Source: Aquilaria yunnanensis (lineage: Eukaryota; Streptophyta; Magnoliopsida; Malvales; Thymelaeaceae). Taken from it: a DNA stretch of 64,000 nt. The stretch spans positions 46,949,001-47,013,000 of the forward strand of contig CM077594.1 of the NCBI GenBank assembly GCA_039654915.1, read 5' to 3'. This document shows, piece after piece, positions 1 to 11,403 of the stretch (its first letter is position 1; each line of letters begins with the position of its first letter). The notes below the pieces were generated by a model. The model was not told the origin of the DNA. It did no database searches and worked only from the letters and a program-made list of their open reading frames with translations. The translations under genes were made by a program, and so were the position numbers.

Positions 1-866
1 TTGCCATGTTGGCAATGATCATAAATCACATTTATGATCATAAGCAATGAGCGGTGTCTAGCAACACATCATTGCTACCCAAGTGACAAGATTGTTGGTG
101 AATCGACTAAGCCTTTATGATCATCACCGATATATGCCATTGTCCCTTTGTCCAAGATATCAAGACTAAGCACGAGACATGGAATGTGTCACTCTCGTAT
201 AGCCCAATCTTTGGTTTCTTGATTACCGAGTAGACTAACTTAAACTGATGACATTGATATCATATATCAACTCATCGGAGCATGGCCATGCATTTTCTAA
301 GTCTCACTCTATCAAGGGGCCCAAAGATATCACTCCCGTTACATAGGAGGGACAAATCCCATCTTGATCCTACAAATCCCTCCACATGATATGTGACATA
401 CCCAATGACCTCCTTCAAGTTCACTCAGTTACGAGCAACAAAGGAAAGTATCAAAGTTTGTGACTCACATGTAGGGAACCTTGATGATCTTAGGTCGAAG
501 GACTACATATACCATGATCACTATGAGAATCACTTATGACACTCATATAACGATCCATGAAGTGTTCTCATGGTGGGTCGGTCCAGTACACAAGTTCTCC
601 AACTTGTACCCATATGTAGACTACATATCTCATATTAGTCTCCACATATGCTAGTCATTATGTATTATTGCAACCCGCTCCACAATAATACTAGACTAGG
701 GATGTTTAAGAATATCATTATTCTAGGGTTAAAATTATGTTTATTACGTTACGCAGAAACAAAACAACAAACAAAATTGCTGGATTAATGCCTCAATAAA
801 ATATCATGACTTAATTTGCAAAAATACAATCATCTCATGATTGGCTTTTTGGGCACAACACTAACA
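1..866 (-). repeat. Copia LTR H, truncated by the window edge
   Basis: This stretch matches the inner part of the copia LTRs at 4232-5632, 45408-46827 and (reversed) 43959-45374. Its right end, ACTAACA at 860-866, is the reverse complement of the LTR start TGTTAGT. It is followed by antisense-gene sequence of gypsy A, so the LTR was inserted there; the right half of the target duplication should be CAGGT (867-871). The left end lies outside the window, so solo LTR and full element cannot be told apart. Confidence 0.85.
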
Positions 867-2790
867 CAGGTTTCACGAAATTGCCGTGAACCAGCTCCCT
901 CCTAATTCGTATTCTTACTTCAACTCTTTTCTTTGCATGTGTGGGGTTTTTAAGATATAGCCCCACTTTCTTTTCTTCCTCCAATACTACAAACTCCACC
1001 AGGTCCCGAAGGGTGGCTTCTACTTCCTGCTTCCCCGAGGGTCCAGGAGTAAAAAATTCACTTTTACCTTCGACAATAGGGATAGCTGGCGGGGGTGGCA
1101 GAATAAATTCTTCTTCCTATCCATTACCGAATTCTAGTGCTACGTACCGACCAGGTGGGCTTCGGGCAAACTTAAGATCGATGTCGTCGACCCTCGGAAG
1201 CTTCTTACCCTGGGGTTGGCTGCCGAGTTCGCCTAGTTCGACCAGTGTATTCGGGCAATTGCGAACTGGGACCCCGAGGTCCCTCCGCGCTCCTTATATC
1301 CCTTTCCCATTAAATGGGACGTCATGTCTGAAGAGGCCCTTCGGGAACTGAGAGTGATTCACGCACACAAGTCTGACCCGAACATGCCTGTGCCTGTTCT
1401 CCTGGGGAAGAAAGCATGGCTGGTGATGCTTCTTCAGTGCGAGATTTCGTAAGAGGCTTTTGCCAAGAGTAAGTTATCTTCCGGGTTTTGCTTACATGTG
1501 TTCCTTTTGGACTTACACTTATGTATTTTCCTTTTGCAGAAGTGATTAATTTGTGGATTTTTACAAGTCCCTTTCTCTCGGTCAGGCCGAGAAGGGGCAA
1601 CAAACACGGAGGAAGGCGCCCACGAAGAGGAAGAAGACCAGTGGAGGGCCATCCAAAGTGAAGAAAGCCAAGCCAGACGTCCTTTCTCCTCCCGAGGACG
1701 TTGTAGAGACCGAGAATCTACCCGAGGCCCAAGCAGTTCTGCATCCAGAGCCTGCTGTTAGCTCCATCCCAGAGTCACGCTACTTCGGCAAATCTTCCAC
1801 ACTCTTTGGGAGATGGTCCTTCTGCTGAGGAGCTTGAGGAGTGCCAAAGAAGTAAGGGCAAGCATGTCCTTGCCGAGGTGGAGGATGTTCGGGACTCCGA
1901 CGACGACGTCATCGAGGTGCCGCCAGGTTTGTCCCTTAGCCAATCTTTAGTGCTCTCAATTTTGTGACTTGAAGGTTAATGCCTCAATGGAATTTTGCCT
2001 TGGCTCCGCAGAGGAAACGGCGCCCTCATCATGAATGGTGGAGCATGCTTGGAGGTGGGCCCTTCGGGATTCCCATATCCCGAAGGACAAAATCCCGAGG
2101 GAGTCTTTCTGGCCTTTCACAGAGGACATGAATTTGTTCTCCGATGATTGCCAGCAGATGGCCCCACAAATGGCGAGGGCGTTCTCACTCAGGCCTCCTT
2201 CAAAGCCATTTCCGAGGAATGCATGAATGAGGGGGTTCTCACCGCCAAAATATCTAAGCATGCTGCCCAGGTATCCTTTAGGCCCTTTATGAATTTTTCT
2301 TCCCAACTTCTTCTACGTGTTTCTCTTTCCTTGTGTGATTTTCACTAAGTGTTTTCCTCCCTTTTTTGCAGCTCCTGGGGTACAGTGGATACTTCCGAGC
2401 TTGCGTAGCAAAACAGTCTTCGGTCTGAGCTTGGACCAAAGATCGCCTGGAGAAGGCCAAGGTCTTCTGCGCCAGCCGGGTCATCAAGAACGTCGAGTTG
2501 AGCCGGATAGCCAAAGAGGAGGTCGCCAAGCTTTGGGAGGAATTCCTGAAGGACCAGGAAGAGCTTTTCAAGGATTTTTCCCAAAAGATGTCCGACCTTG
2601 CTGCGAAGGTCGTCAGCCTGACTTTGGCGAATGAGGCCTATCAAAAAGAGAAAGAAGAAGACTCTGCTCTCTTGGCGAAGGCCCTCACTGGCAACGCCGC
2701 CCTTCAAGCCGAGGTTGAGGCTTTGAAGAAGGAAATGAAAAAGAAGAAGAAGACGAAGAAGTTAGAGAATGAGGTGGCCGATTGTTGCTA
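867..2790 (+). pseudogene. Antisense gene remnant of gypsy A
   Basis: Decayed copy of the four-exon antisense gene that is intact in E (18529-16181). By alignment with E and C the pieces are exon 1 (867-1468, start lost to copia LTR H), exon 2 (1540-1926), exon 3 (2012-2270) and exon 4 (from 2372). The GT donors at 1469, 1927 and 2271 and AG acceptors before 1540, 2012 and 2372 are still visible. Exon 1 keeps a LPP block and the WRGWQ-type block; exon 4 keeps a Lys/Glu-rich coiled coil. Stops and shifts break the exons. At about 2765-2790 exon 4 ends abruptly and runs into the integrase of A on the other strand, so the conserved C-terminal tail, the spacer and the integrase 3' half were deleted. 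Confidence 0.8.
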
Positions 2791-4231
2791 GGGGCTCTGC
2801 CTTGACCCATTTGGTGAAGTAATCTACTGCAATCACGCAGAACTTCACTCCTCCAGGTGCAGTTGGGAGTGGCCCGACGAGGTCAATGCCCCATACTGCA
2901 AATGGATAGGGATAATTGGCCGAGGTTATCAACTCCGAGGGTAACCTTTGGATGTTGGCGTGTCTTTGGCAGTTGTCACATTTTCGGACAAATTGCCTTG
3001 CATCCTTCCTTAGGGTAGGCCAGAAGTAACCCTGGCGAAGTAATACTCCGGCAACGGCGTCCGTTCCTATGTGGGAACCACAGGCCCCCTCGTGAACTTC
3101 TTGGAGGATTGTTCTGACATCCTCTTCTTTTACGCACCTCTGCAAGGGACTTGCATACCCTTGTCTGTACAGTTCATCACCGATGAAGAAGTATCTGCCA
3201 GAGCGCCTTCGCACCTTTGCAGCGTGGGTTCTGTCCTCGGGTAGTACCGAAGTTGCCAGGTATTTTTTGATGGAATCTTGCCATCTTGCGTTCGAGGCTA
3301 CTACGCACGTTAGCTCCGTACTAGGTTGTTTTAGTACCTCGATAGGTTCTTTGGATTTGGCCAAGGTATCGACTTGAGCGTTATTTCTTCGGGGCACATT
3401 TTCTGTTTGTACCGAACCAAACTCTTTAATGAGCTCCTTGACAAGGTCGTGGTATTTTGCCAAGGTTGGATCCTTTGTGGCGTAATCTCCTTTCATCTGT
3501 CGGACTACTAGCTGCGAGTCACTATGGGCCTTAAGGTTTCTTACACCGACTCTTCTGGCCAGTTTTAGTCTTGATATGAGGGCTTCATATTCGGTGATGT
3601 TATTGGTGATGTCAAAACTGAATTTGATAGCTTTGGTGGCTTCCATGCCTTCAGGACCCTAAAGGACCACACCAGCGCCCTGATGTTCAATGCCTGAGGC
3701 TCCATCCACGAAGAGTTTCCACTCCGGTTCAACCACCCTTATCAGATCTTCTAAGGTGAGTTCAGCATCCTCGATTCCTAGGATTTCGACGATGAAGTCT
3801 GCCAATGCTTGGGCCTTTATTTCCCTTCTTGGCTGCTTCAGACAATAATGGGATGTCCTTAGAAGTAGGGCCGCAGCCTTCTGCCCACAAGCACTAAGGC
3901 ATAGATCACTTTTTGGAGCAATGGGAACCTGACCTCGGCACCACGCAAGGACTTGCTCACATAGTATACTGGCCACTGCCTCCCACCCTTTTCTTTCACT
4001 AGGACTGAACTCACAGCTTTTTCAATGACGGCGAGGTAGAGGATGACAGGTTCTCCTTCTCGGGGTTGCCGAAGTGTTGGCAAACGGGTTAGGTAACTTT
4101 TAAGCTCATCCCAAGCTTTCTGGCATTCCGAGTTCCAAGGGTGCTCCCCAACTCCAGAGTTGCCTTCGCTCCTGGGAGTTTTATTAAGCACCTTGAAGAA
4201 CGGGCGACATCGGTCACCGTACCTGGAGATG
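2780..4231 (-). pseudogene. Gypsy A pol, 3' part: RT end, RNase H, truncated integrase
   Basis: Read on the minus strand, 4231-3660 gives the end of RT and the start of RNase H (FVDGASG block), and 3646-2780 gives the rest of RNase H and the integrase start. The integrase zinc finger is recognisable (HEGACGSHIG, then CDNCQRH), followed by the first catalytic aspartate in WGIDLVGPLP. Sequence then stops at KAEPLATI, so the second Asp and the Glu of the DDE triad are missing. A frameshift or stop separates the two open pieces near 3650. The RT end is cut at 4231 by copia B; the other half resumes at 46828 after the duplicated AGATG. The product would be inactive. Confidence 0.88.
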
Positions 4232-5632
4232 TGCTGGGTTTCGAGAGCCAAATAGCGCAGCGGAATTTAACCGAAACCCTCCAGGATCTAAGTAAAACAG
4301 GGTAAATCAGGTGTTCAAAAATTTTTCATACCTAATTTTCGGTTGAGATCTCTCACACAACTATAGAGTTGAATCACAAAACTTGAACAGTTGACATGTT
4401 CAGGCTCTCTATGATATCCACATGAGCCTCTCGGGATCACCACGCTTCCACCACGTCCAGGCAGATGCGTTTCTTTTGTGCTCATAGTGCTAACTTGTGT
4501 CCTCCAAGAAATTACAAGAGAAGAGTGCGGCTGTCCTTTTGGGAGGCTAGGGCCAGGAGACCTGTGAATTTCTCACTAAAAGTTGTATTTATAGTGAGAC
4601 TCAACTTCCAGGCCAAATGGGTTTCGAAGCCCTAATCCAATTAGGCTTTAATTTGTGGCTTAATAATGGATCAACTCTTGGGCCCATTATTAATACGAAA
4701 TTAAAGTGAAACCATAACCCAACTAATTAGCCCATGCACTTTAATGATCCAAATAGCTCTATGTGTGCGACCCAATAGGCTCTTGCCATGTTGGCAATGA
4801 TCATAAATCACATTTATGATCATAACCAATGAGCGGTGTCTAGCAACACATCATTGCTACCCAAGTGACAAGATTGTCAGTGATTCGACTAAACCTTTAT
4901 GATCATTACTGATATATGCCATTGTCCATTGGTCCAAGATATCAAGACTAAGCACAAGACATGGAATGTGTCACTCTCGTATAGCCCAATCTTTGGTTTC
5001 TTGATTACCGAGTAGACTAACTTAAGCTGATGACATTGATATCATATATCAACTCATCCGAGCATGGCCATGCATTTTTTAAGACTCACTCTATCCAGGG
5101 GCCCGAAGTTATCACTCCCGTTACATAGGAGGGACAAATCCTTCCGCATGATATGTGGCATACCCAATGACCTCCTTGTAGTTCACTCAGTTACAAGCAA
5201 CAATGGAAAGTATCAAAGTATGTGACTCACATGTAGGGAACCTTGTTGATCTTAGGTTGAAGGACTACATATACCATGATCACTATGAGAATCACTTATG
5301 ACACTCATATAACGATCCATGAAGTGTTCTCGTGGTGGGTCGGTCCAGTACACAAGTTCTCCAACTTGTACCCATATGTAGACTACATATCTCATACTAG
5401 TCTCCACATATGCTAGTCGTTGTGTATTATTGCAACCCACTCAACAATAATACTAGAGCAGGGATGTTTAAGAATATCATTATTCTAGGGTTACAATTAT
5501 ATTTATTACGTTACGCAAAAACAAAACAACAAAGATAATTGCTGGATCAATGCCTTAAGAAAATATCATGACTCAATGTGCAGAAAAAAATACAATCATC
5601 TCATGATTGGCTTTTTAGGCACAACACTAACA
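4232..5632 (-). repeat. 3' LTR of copia B
   Basis: 1401 bp, starting TGTTAGTG at 5632 on the minus strand and ending near 4232 (the terminal AACA has become AGCA). A TATA-like box (TATTTATA on the plus strand, 4586-4593) marks the likely promoter. It carries a deletion of about 20 bp near 5140 relative to the other copies. The left flank AGATG (4227-4231) is the target duplication. Confidence 0.92.
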
Positions 5633-5648
5633 ATCTCCCACTTGCACT
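5633..5648 (-). other. Polypurine tract of copia B
   Basis: On the minus strand AGTGCAAGTGGGAGAT lies directly before the LTR start TGTTAGTG. A purine-rich run just upstream of the 3' LTR is the expected plus-strand primer of reverse transcription. Confidence 0.8.
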
Positions 5649-5668
5649 AAAAGCCAATCATCCATGTA

Positions 5669-7379
5669 TCAAATACCCATGGACCTAGAATGGCTATCAT
5701 GCTTCTGCTGCATAAGGGGCTTTGTGAGTGGATCAGCAATGTTGTTGTCTGTCGAAGTCCTGCATATCCTTACGTCACCCCTCTCGATGATCTCCCTGAT
5801 GAGATGATAGCGTCGGACTATGTGTTTTGATCGCTGGTGAGATCGAGGTTCCTTAGCCTGTGCAATTACTCCATTATTGTCACAATAGAGCTCTATCGGG
5901 TCAGCAATGCTTGGAACCACTCCAAGTTTAGTGATGAACTTCTTGATCCAAATGCCTTCTTCGCGGCATCAGAGGCGGCAATGTACTCATGTTATGTTGT
6001 AGAGCCAGTTACTATCTCTTGCTTTGAACTCTTCCAGCTCACAGTACCACCACCAATACAAACCACATAACCAAATTGCGATCTAAAATCATCCTTATCG
6101 GATTCGAAGCTTGCATCGGTGTAACCCCTTACAACGAGCTCATCTTCACCTACAAAGACCAAGAATCCATCCTTAGTCCTTCGTTTGTACTTAAGGATCT
6201 TCTTAACAGTTGTCTAGTGACTCTTACCGGGTTTGATTGGTACCTACTCGTCATGCTCAAAGCATATGAGACATCAGGACGAGTACATATCATGGCATAC
6301 ATGATAGATCCAATTGCTGAGCCATATGGATTCTTACTCATGCGCTCTCTCTCCTCAGGTGTACTCGAACACTGAGATCTAGTAAGAGTGATACCATGTG
6401 ACATGGGCAAGAATCCTTTCCTGGAATCTTGCATGCTAAACCTCTTTAGCACCTTGTCAATATATGTACTTTGACTTAGGCCAAGAAGCTTTCTAGATCT
6501 ATCTTTATAGATCCTGATGCCTAACACATAGGCTGCTTCACCCAAGTCCTTAATAGAGAAACATTTCCCTAGCCAAGTCTTCACTGACTGTAGCTCAGGA
6601 ATGTTATTCCCGATGAGTAGTATGTCATCTACATACAACACCAAGAAGACAATAGCGCTCCCACTAACCTTCTTGTAGACACAAGGTTCATCTTCATTTT
6701 TGGTAAAACCAAACTCTTTGACTGCATCATCAAAATGAAGATTCCAACTTCGAGAAGCTTTCTTCCGTCCATAAATGGACCTTTGCAATTTGCACACTTT
6801 ATTGGCATTCTCAGGAGTGACAAAACCCTCAGGTTGTGTCATGTACACATCCTCAAGTAGCTTTCCATTTAGGAATGCAGTTTTGACATCGATTTGCCAT
6901 ATCTCATAATCATAGTGTGCAGCAATAGCAAACAAAATTCGGATGGATTTAAGCATAGCAGCTGGTGAAAAAGTTTCATCATAGTGAATACCATGAATTT
7001 GCTTGAAACCTTTTGCAACCAATCATCCCTTAAAGGTAATCACATTACCATCCATGTCAGTTTTCTTCTTCAAAACCCATTTGCACCCTATGGGTTTTAC
7101 CCCTTCAAGTGGGTCAACCAAAGTCCATACTTGGTTTTCACACATGGATTCCATCTCGAATTTCATGGCCACTAGCCACTTCTTAGAGTCAGGCCCTGAC
7201 ATAGCTTGTTGGTAGGTTGTGGGCTCATCCTGATCCATGAGCATCACATCGCCAGTCTGAGTCACGAGAAATCCATATCTCTCAAGCTCAAGGCAAATCC
7301 TACCAGACCTACATGGGCTCTGTGCTAGAGGAACAGACTCTTGAACCACAACATCTTGCGATGTCTGTTCAGGTTCCAT
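5669..7379 (-). pseudogene. Copia B pol: reverse transcriptase and RNase H
   Basis: Minus-strand open pieces 7379-7023, 7022-6150 and 5920-5669 belong to one copia RT-RNase H region. RT shows the entry block (DVKTAFLNG), the catalytic YVDDILL, and the copia blocks GLSQSTYI and TRPDVSYAL. RNase H shows ELYCDNNG, then the end block DNNIADPLTKPL. The region between 6150 and 5920 is still alignable as RNase H but out of frame. A stop separates the pieces at 7022/7023. The end of this reading lies 37 bases from the LTR, as expected for copia. Confidence 0.9.
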
Positions 7380-8159
7380 TTCGGGTTCGATGTCTCTTTG
7401 TTGTTCTTGAATTTCTTCAAGTTCTACTACCCTCCACTAGTTCCTTTAGAGATAAACTCTTTCTCCAAAAAGACACCAGTTCGAGCAATAAACATTTTTT
7501 GCTCAAAAGGATTGTAGAAATAGTAACCCTTTGTTTCTTTGGGATACCCAACAAAAAGGCATTTTTGAGATTTGGTCCCTAGTTTGTCAGAGGATTGACA
7601 TTTCACATAAGCGTCACAGCCCCAAATCTTCATAAAAGACAAATTGGGTTGCCTCCCACTCCATATCTCATATGGTGTCTTTTGAACCGATTTAGATGGA
7701 ACTCGGTTTAGTGCAAAAGCGGCTGTCTCTAGAGCATGTCCCCAAAAGGAGTTTGGAAGGTCAACTTGACTCATCATAGAGCGAACCATGTCTAATAGAG
7801 TTCAATTTCTCCTTTCAAATACACCATTCCATTGAGGTGTACCTGGTCGAGTGACTTGTGATACTATACCACACTCCTTCAGATAGTCAAGGAATTCTCG
7901 ATCCAAGTACTCTCACAAGTCAAAATCCTTTAAAAGTTCAAAGAATTCAAGAATGAAGTAGAGAATCAACTCGGGAAGAGTATTCAAGCACCTCGATCTG
8001 ATCGAAGTGCTTGAATACTCTTCCCGAGTTGATTCTCTACTTCATTCTTGAATTCTTTGAACTTTTAAAGGATTCTGACTTGTGTCTCATGAGATACACA
8101 TAGCGATATCTGCTGAAGTCATCAGTGAAAGTAATGAAGTATTGGAAACCTCCACTAGC
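7380..8159 (-). pseudogene. Copia B pol: integrase, disrupted by an inverted duplication
   Basis: The minus strand reads the integrase catalytic core. At 8159-8085 it gives TDDFSRYRYVYL. The arm 8084-8000 encodes the segment leading to the LRSDRG-type block. Past an inverted copy of that arm, 7913-7800 resumes with FLDYLKECG and the TPQWNG block. The open piece 7789-7427 gives the C-terminal core (ALNRVPSKSVQKTPYEIW), the usual GKG-type region and a link to RT. The inverted copy (7914-7998) destroys the frame, so no functional integrase can be made. Confidence 0.88.
7914..8084. repeat. 85-bp inverted repeat (fold-back) inside copia integrase
   Basis: Bases 7914-7998 and 8000-8084 are reverse complements around a single central base (7999), with about two mismatches. 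The right arm is the authentic integrase coding sequence; the left arm is an inverted copy placed immediately after it. The structure would fold into a near-perfect 85-bp hairpin. Confidence 0.93.
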
Positions 8160-8837
8160 TTATGTAGAGATAAGGCCATATACATCACTATGTATGAGTC
8201 CTAGTAAGTCATTAGCCTTTTCACTTTGGCCTGTGAATGGGGCTTTGGTCATCTTGCCCAACAAACATGACTCACATGTCTCATATGATTCAAAATCAAA
8301 TGAGTCCAAGAGTCCATCCTTATGGAGCTTGGGTATGCGGGTCTCATTTATATGGCCCAAGCGATAGTGCCAAAGATAGGTCGGGTTCAAATCATTTAAT
8401 CTGACCTTCTTCGTATTCACATTATAGATTGGATCTTCGAGGTCTAGAAGATACAACGCATTGCTAAGTTGAGCACTACCATAAAAGATTTCATTCAAAT
8501 AAATAGAACAACATTTGTCCTTTATTATAAATGAAAATCCTTTTTTTTCCAAACAAGAAAAAGAAAGCAAATTTCTAATAATAGTAGGCACAAAGTAGCA
8601 GTTGTCTAATTCTAAAACTAATCCACTAGGTAAAGTGAGAACATAAGTCCCTACGACTAAGGCAGCAACCCTTGCTCCATTTCCAACACGTAGGTCCACT
8701 ACACCTCGGGCCTATCTTCTACTTCTACTTAGATCCTGCACATTTGCACAAATGTGAGATCCACATCCAGTATCCAATACCCAAGATGAAGAAGTGGAAA
8801 AGTTAGCTTCTATAACAAGAATACCTGAAGTGGAAGT
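8160..8837 (-). pseudogene. Copia B pol: protease and GAG-pre-integrase domain
   Basis: The minus-strand reading begins next to the C insertion with the end of the gag-protease linker, then the aspartic protease motif DTGCGSH (near 8785), and after a stop near 8706 continues open from 8699 to 8160. That piece carries the protease flap region (LELDNCYFVP) and the GAG-pre-integrase zinc-binding pattern (HYRLGH ... CESCLLGK). The first integrase aspartate lies in HSDVYG at its end. The 5' part of the same gene (gag, 42585-41751) was separated from it by gypsy C. The stop after the protease motif makes the reading non-functional. Confidence 0.9.
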
Positions 8838-9179
8838 TGATCGCCAGGGGCCTCATCGTTTATAGTCATGGTGACTAGTGGAGAGACTTCTGGGAGGAAG
8901 AACGCCTGGTGGAATGGATAGCCCCAAAGAGAGTGCCTGAAAGCTTAGAAACAAAGGGTTAGGAGGTCCCCGGAGTGTTTTTTCGGGGGGGGAGCCTCCG
9001 ACGCCCAAGTCAGTGGTGGCTGAGAAAAGGCAGAGGAAATAGCACAAAGGGCTGAAGAATCTCGCCTGGTAGTTTTCTCAGAGTGTGGGAGCAGTGTTTC
9101 GCCAACCAACCAGCCTCCTGCCATGTATTAATTCCTGGTATTTAAAGGAGTGCCTAGCCCGTTTAGATCATGACACGTG
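8838..9179 (-). repeat. 3' LTR of gypsy C, terminal part
   Basis: Matches 40889-41230 of the 5' LTR of C. Its left end, TGATCGCC at 8838, is the outer end of element C, next to the duplicated GAAGT. The right side stops at ACGTG (9175-9179), where element E was inserted; the remainder of this LTR is 21434-21969. Confidence 0.93.
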
Positions 9180-10046
9180 TGATAGCCAAAGGCTATCGCC
9201 TCAATCTGGCCGAATACCCTGCCACAACAATGGCCAGAAGAACTGGCGCTTCCCGGGAATAGGTGGAATCATGCACCTCGGGAGATAGCCTGAGAGCTCC
9301 GAGCCTCGGCACGCCAGTAAAACTTGAGGACTCCATTCGCCCCCCAAGGTTGTGAACAGCGCGCCTTCGGAAAAGTGGCACTAGACATTGCTGCCCGAAT
9401 ATGATATCCCCGAAGGCGGAACCCCCTGGAACTGGGAACCCCCAAACTGAGGGTAGGCTTCCCGAAGAGGCTCTGTCCGAACTAGAGGACGACCTCGCCT
9501 AGGGACCTCGGGAGTACGGCAGGCGAATTTAAGGAAGCATTTAAGGAAGCCTCTGACACGTCCCACCACAGACGTAAAAAGTCGCCCTGACGCGCAGACG
9601 CCATCAGAATCATATCATGGCCCGTCTCAGCACAAGGCTCGAGGCCATCTAGTTACCAACTATCTGTCCCCTACGCCCAGACGTTCAGGAGCATCCGACC
9701 GCACATGTGTCATGATCTGAACGGGCCAGGTATTCCTATATATACAGGAAATAAATACTTGACAGGAGGTTGGCAGGCCGGAGATACAGCTCCCACACCC
9801 TGAGAAAATACCAGGCGAGACTTTTCTGCCTTTCTCTTTGAGCTAGTGACTTTCTCCTTCTTCCGGCCACCACTGACTTGGGCGTCGGAGGCTCCCCCCC
9901 CGGAAAAACACTCCGGGGGCCTCCTAACCCTGTTTACCAGCTTTTCAGGTACTCTCCTTGGGGCGATCCACCTTCCAGGCGTTCTTCCTCCTAGAAGTCT
10001 CCTCAACAGTCATCATGACTCACAATGATGAGGCCTTAGGCCATCA
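9180..10046 (+). repeat. 5' LTR of gypsy E
   Basis: 867 bp, TGATAGCC...GGCCATCA, with short inverted ends TGAT/ATCA. A TATA box (TATATATA, about 9737-9744) precedes a likely transcription start region. The last 32 bases contain the gag start codon (10015), so gag begins inside the LTR. Confidence 0.95.
9737..9744 (+). promoter_or_regulatory. TATA box of the E 5' LTR
   Basis: TATATATA in the middle of the LTR, in a locally AT-rich stretch, is the likely core promoter for the gag-pol RNA. The same box is kept in both 3' LTR copies. Confidence 0.65.
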
Positions 10047-11403
10047 TTTGGCGCCGTCTGTGGGAACCCGCTCGCAGATTGCCGTCGTTGAGACTCGGCG
10101 TTCTAAGGACAAGGGACTCCCAAGGTCCTCGTCCGCGCCTGAGATATAACCGGCTGCTGAGCAGACACTCCCAGAGACTTCTACGCCCGAGGAGGACCGC
10201 CCTCTGGTAATCACCATGAGCTTCTTGAGGGACTTTCAGCGCTCGGTCGTTGCTGAAATGACTCAGCAGATCGACCGAAGATGGCCACAGCAGTCACGGG
10301 CCCAGAAACCCTCCTCATCAGCACGCCCTCGGGAGAGAAGCCCCAAGTCTACACACCGCAGTTCAGGAAGTGGAGAGCCTCGCGGAGAATCATCCACAGA
10401 AGATATAGCCCTCGGGAAATGGCCTGTGGGACAAACCGGGTCCAAGCGACCGAGAGTCTCACAGCGAAGCAGTTCGTCGCCCGAGGCGAGGTCCCTGACC
10501 CCTCCGCGCCGAACTCGCTCCCCGAAAAGGCGCCGTCGATCTCCCTCCCGCGAAAATGGTCCTAGCGCCACTGCGCTTATGGAAAGGATATTGGCACGGC
10601 TGGACAGAGTGGAGAAGCAAGTGACCAGAAAATCCGTTTGGGACAGGCTGTCGGGGGCATTATGCGAAGATGGCTCCCCGTTTATTCGCACCGTCGTTGA
10701 GGCAGCTATGCCAGGTGACTTCAGAGTGCCTAGGCTGGAGATCTATGATGGCCGGACTGATCCACAGGCCCATCTGACGAAGTACAGGCGGAGCATGATA
10801 ATGCACGGAGCTGATGACGCTACCATGTGCAAATGCTTTGAAGTCACCCTCACGGGCCCAGCAACAGCATGGTACAATTCTTTGCCCCCAGGGACTATCA
10901 CTGAGTTTCAGGAGTTGTCCACAGCCTTTACCCAGCAGTTCATTGGGAGCAGGCCGACGGCCAAAATGCCTGTGCAGATGTTCGACATAGAGTAGAGAAA
11001 CGGAGAGACGATCCGAGACTATGTCGAACGATTCAACAGGGAAGCACTCAGCGTCCCGGACTTCCGGCCCGAAATCCGCATCCTCGCTATGACACGGGGC
11101 CTTCGGCGTGACTCACAGCTGTTCTACGAGTTCTCAAAGGACCCCCCGGAGACCCTCGGAGAATTTTACCGAAGGGCAGAGCAGCACATGACAGCCGAGG
11201 AATTGAGGATGGCGGGGCCGAAGTCTGATCATCACCGCGCCGAAGGGTCCAGCCAACAAGCTCGGCATCTTTCTGAACACACAGGTCGACCACGGCGAAT
11301 GCGAGGAAAGAAACCTCAAAGTTTCACACCCTTGAGCACGACACGGACCAACATTCTCATGGCGCTGGAAAGGTAAGGGACGCAGATTCGGCGGCCAAAG
11401 GCC
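10015..11403 (+). pseudogene. gag of gypsy E, with three in-frame stops
   Basis: The gag reading starts at ATG 10015, 32 bases inside the LTR, and stays in one frame to the pol region at 11404. It encodes an Arg/Ser-rich N-terminal part, then the capsid-like retrotransposon gag domain (PRLEIYDGRTDPQAHL, FTQQF, NGETIRDYVERFN, LYRRAEQ-type end). Stop codons at 10147-10149 (TAA), 10993-10995 (TAG) and 11374-11376 (TAA) break it; where copy C can be compared, C has CAA or CAG there, so each is a C-to-T change. No frameshift is seen. With the stops the protein would be cut short. The zinc-knuckle-like end of gag is read in the following entry. Confidence 0.88.
10048..10067 (+). other. Primer-binding site of gypsy E
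   Basis: TTGGCGCCGTCTGTGGGAAC lies just after the LTR end. The start TGGCGCC is the complement of a tRNA 3' end carrying GGCGCCA, as used by many plant gypsy elements; I do not assign the tRNA. The equivalent site is at 40868-40888 in C and 50047-50067 in A. It is also translated as part of gag (LAPSVGT). Confidence 0.85.
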
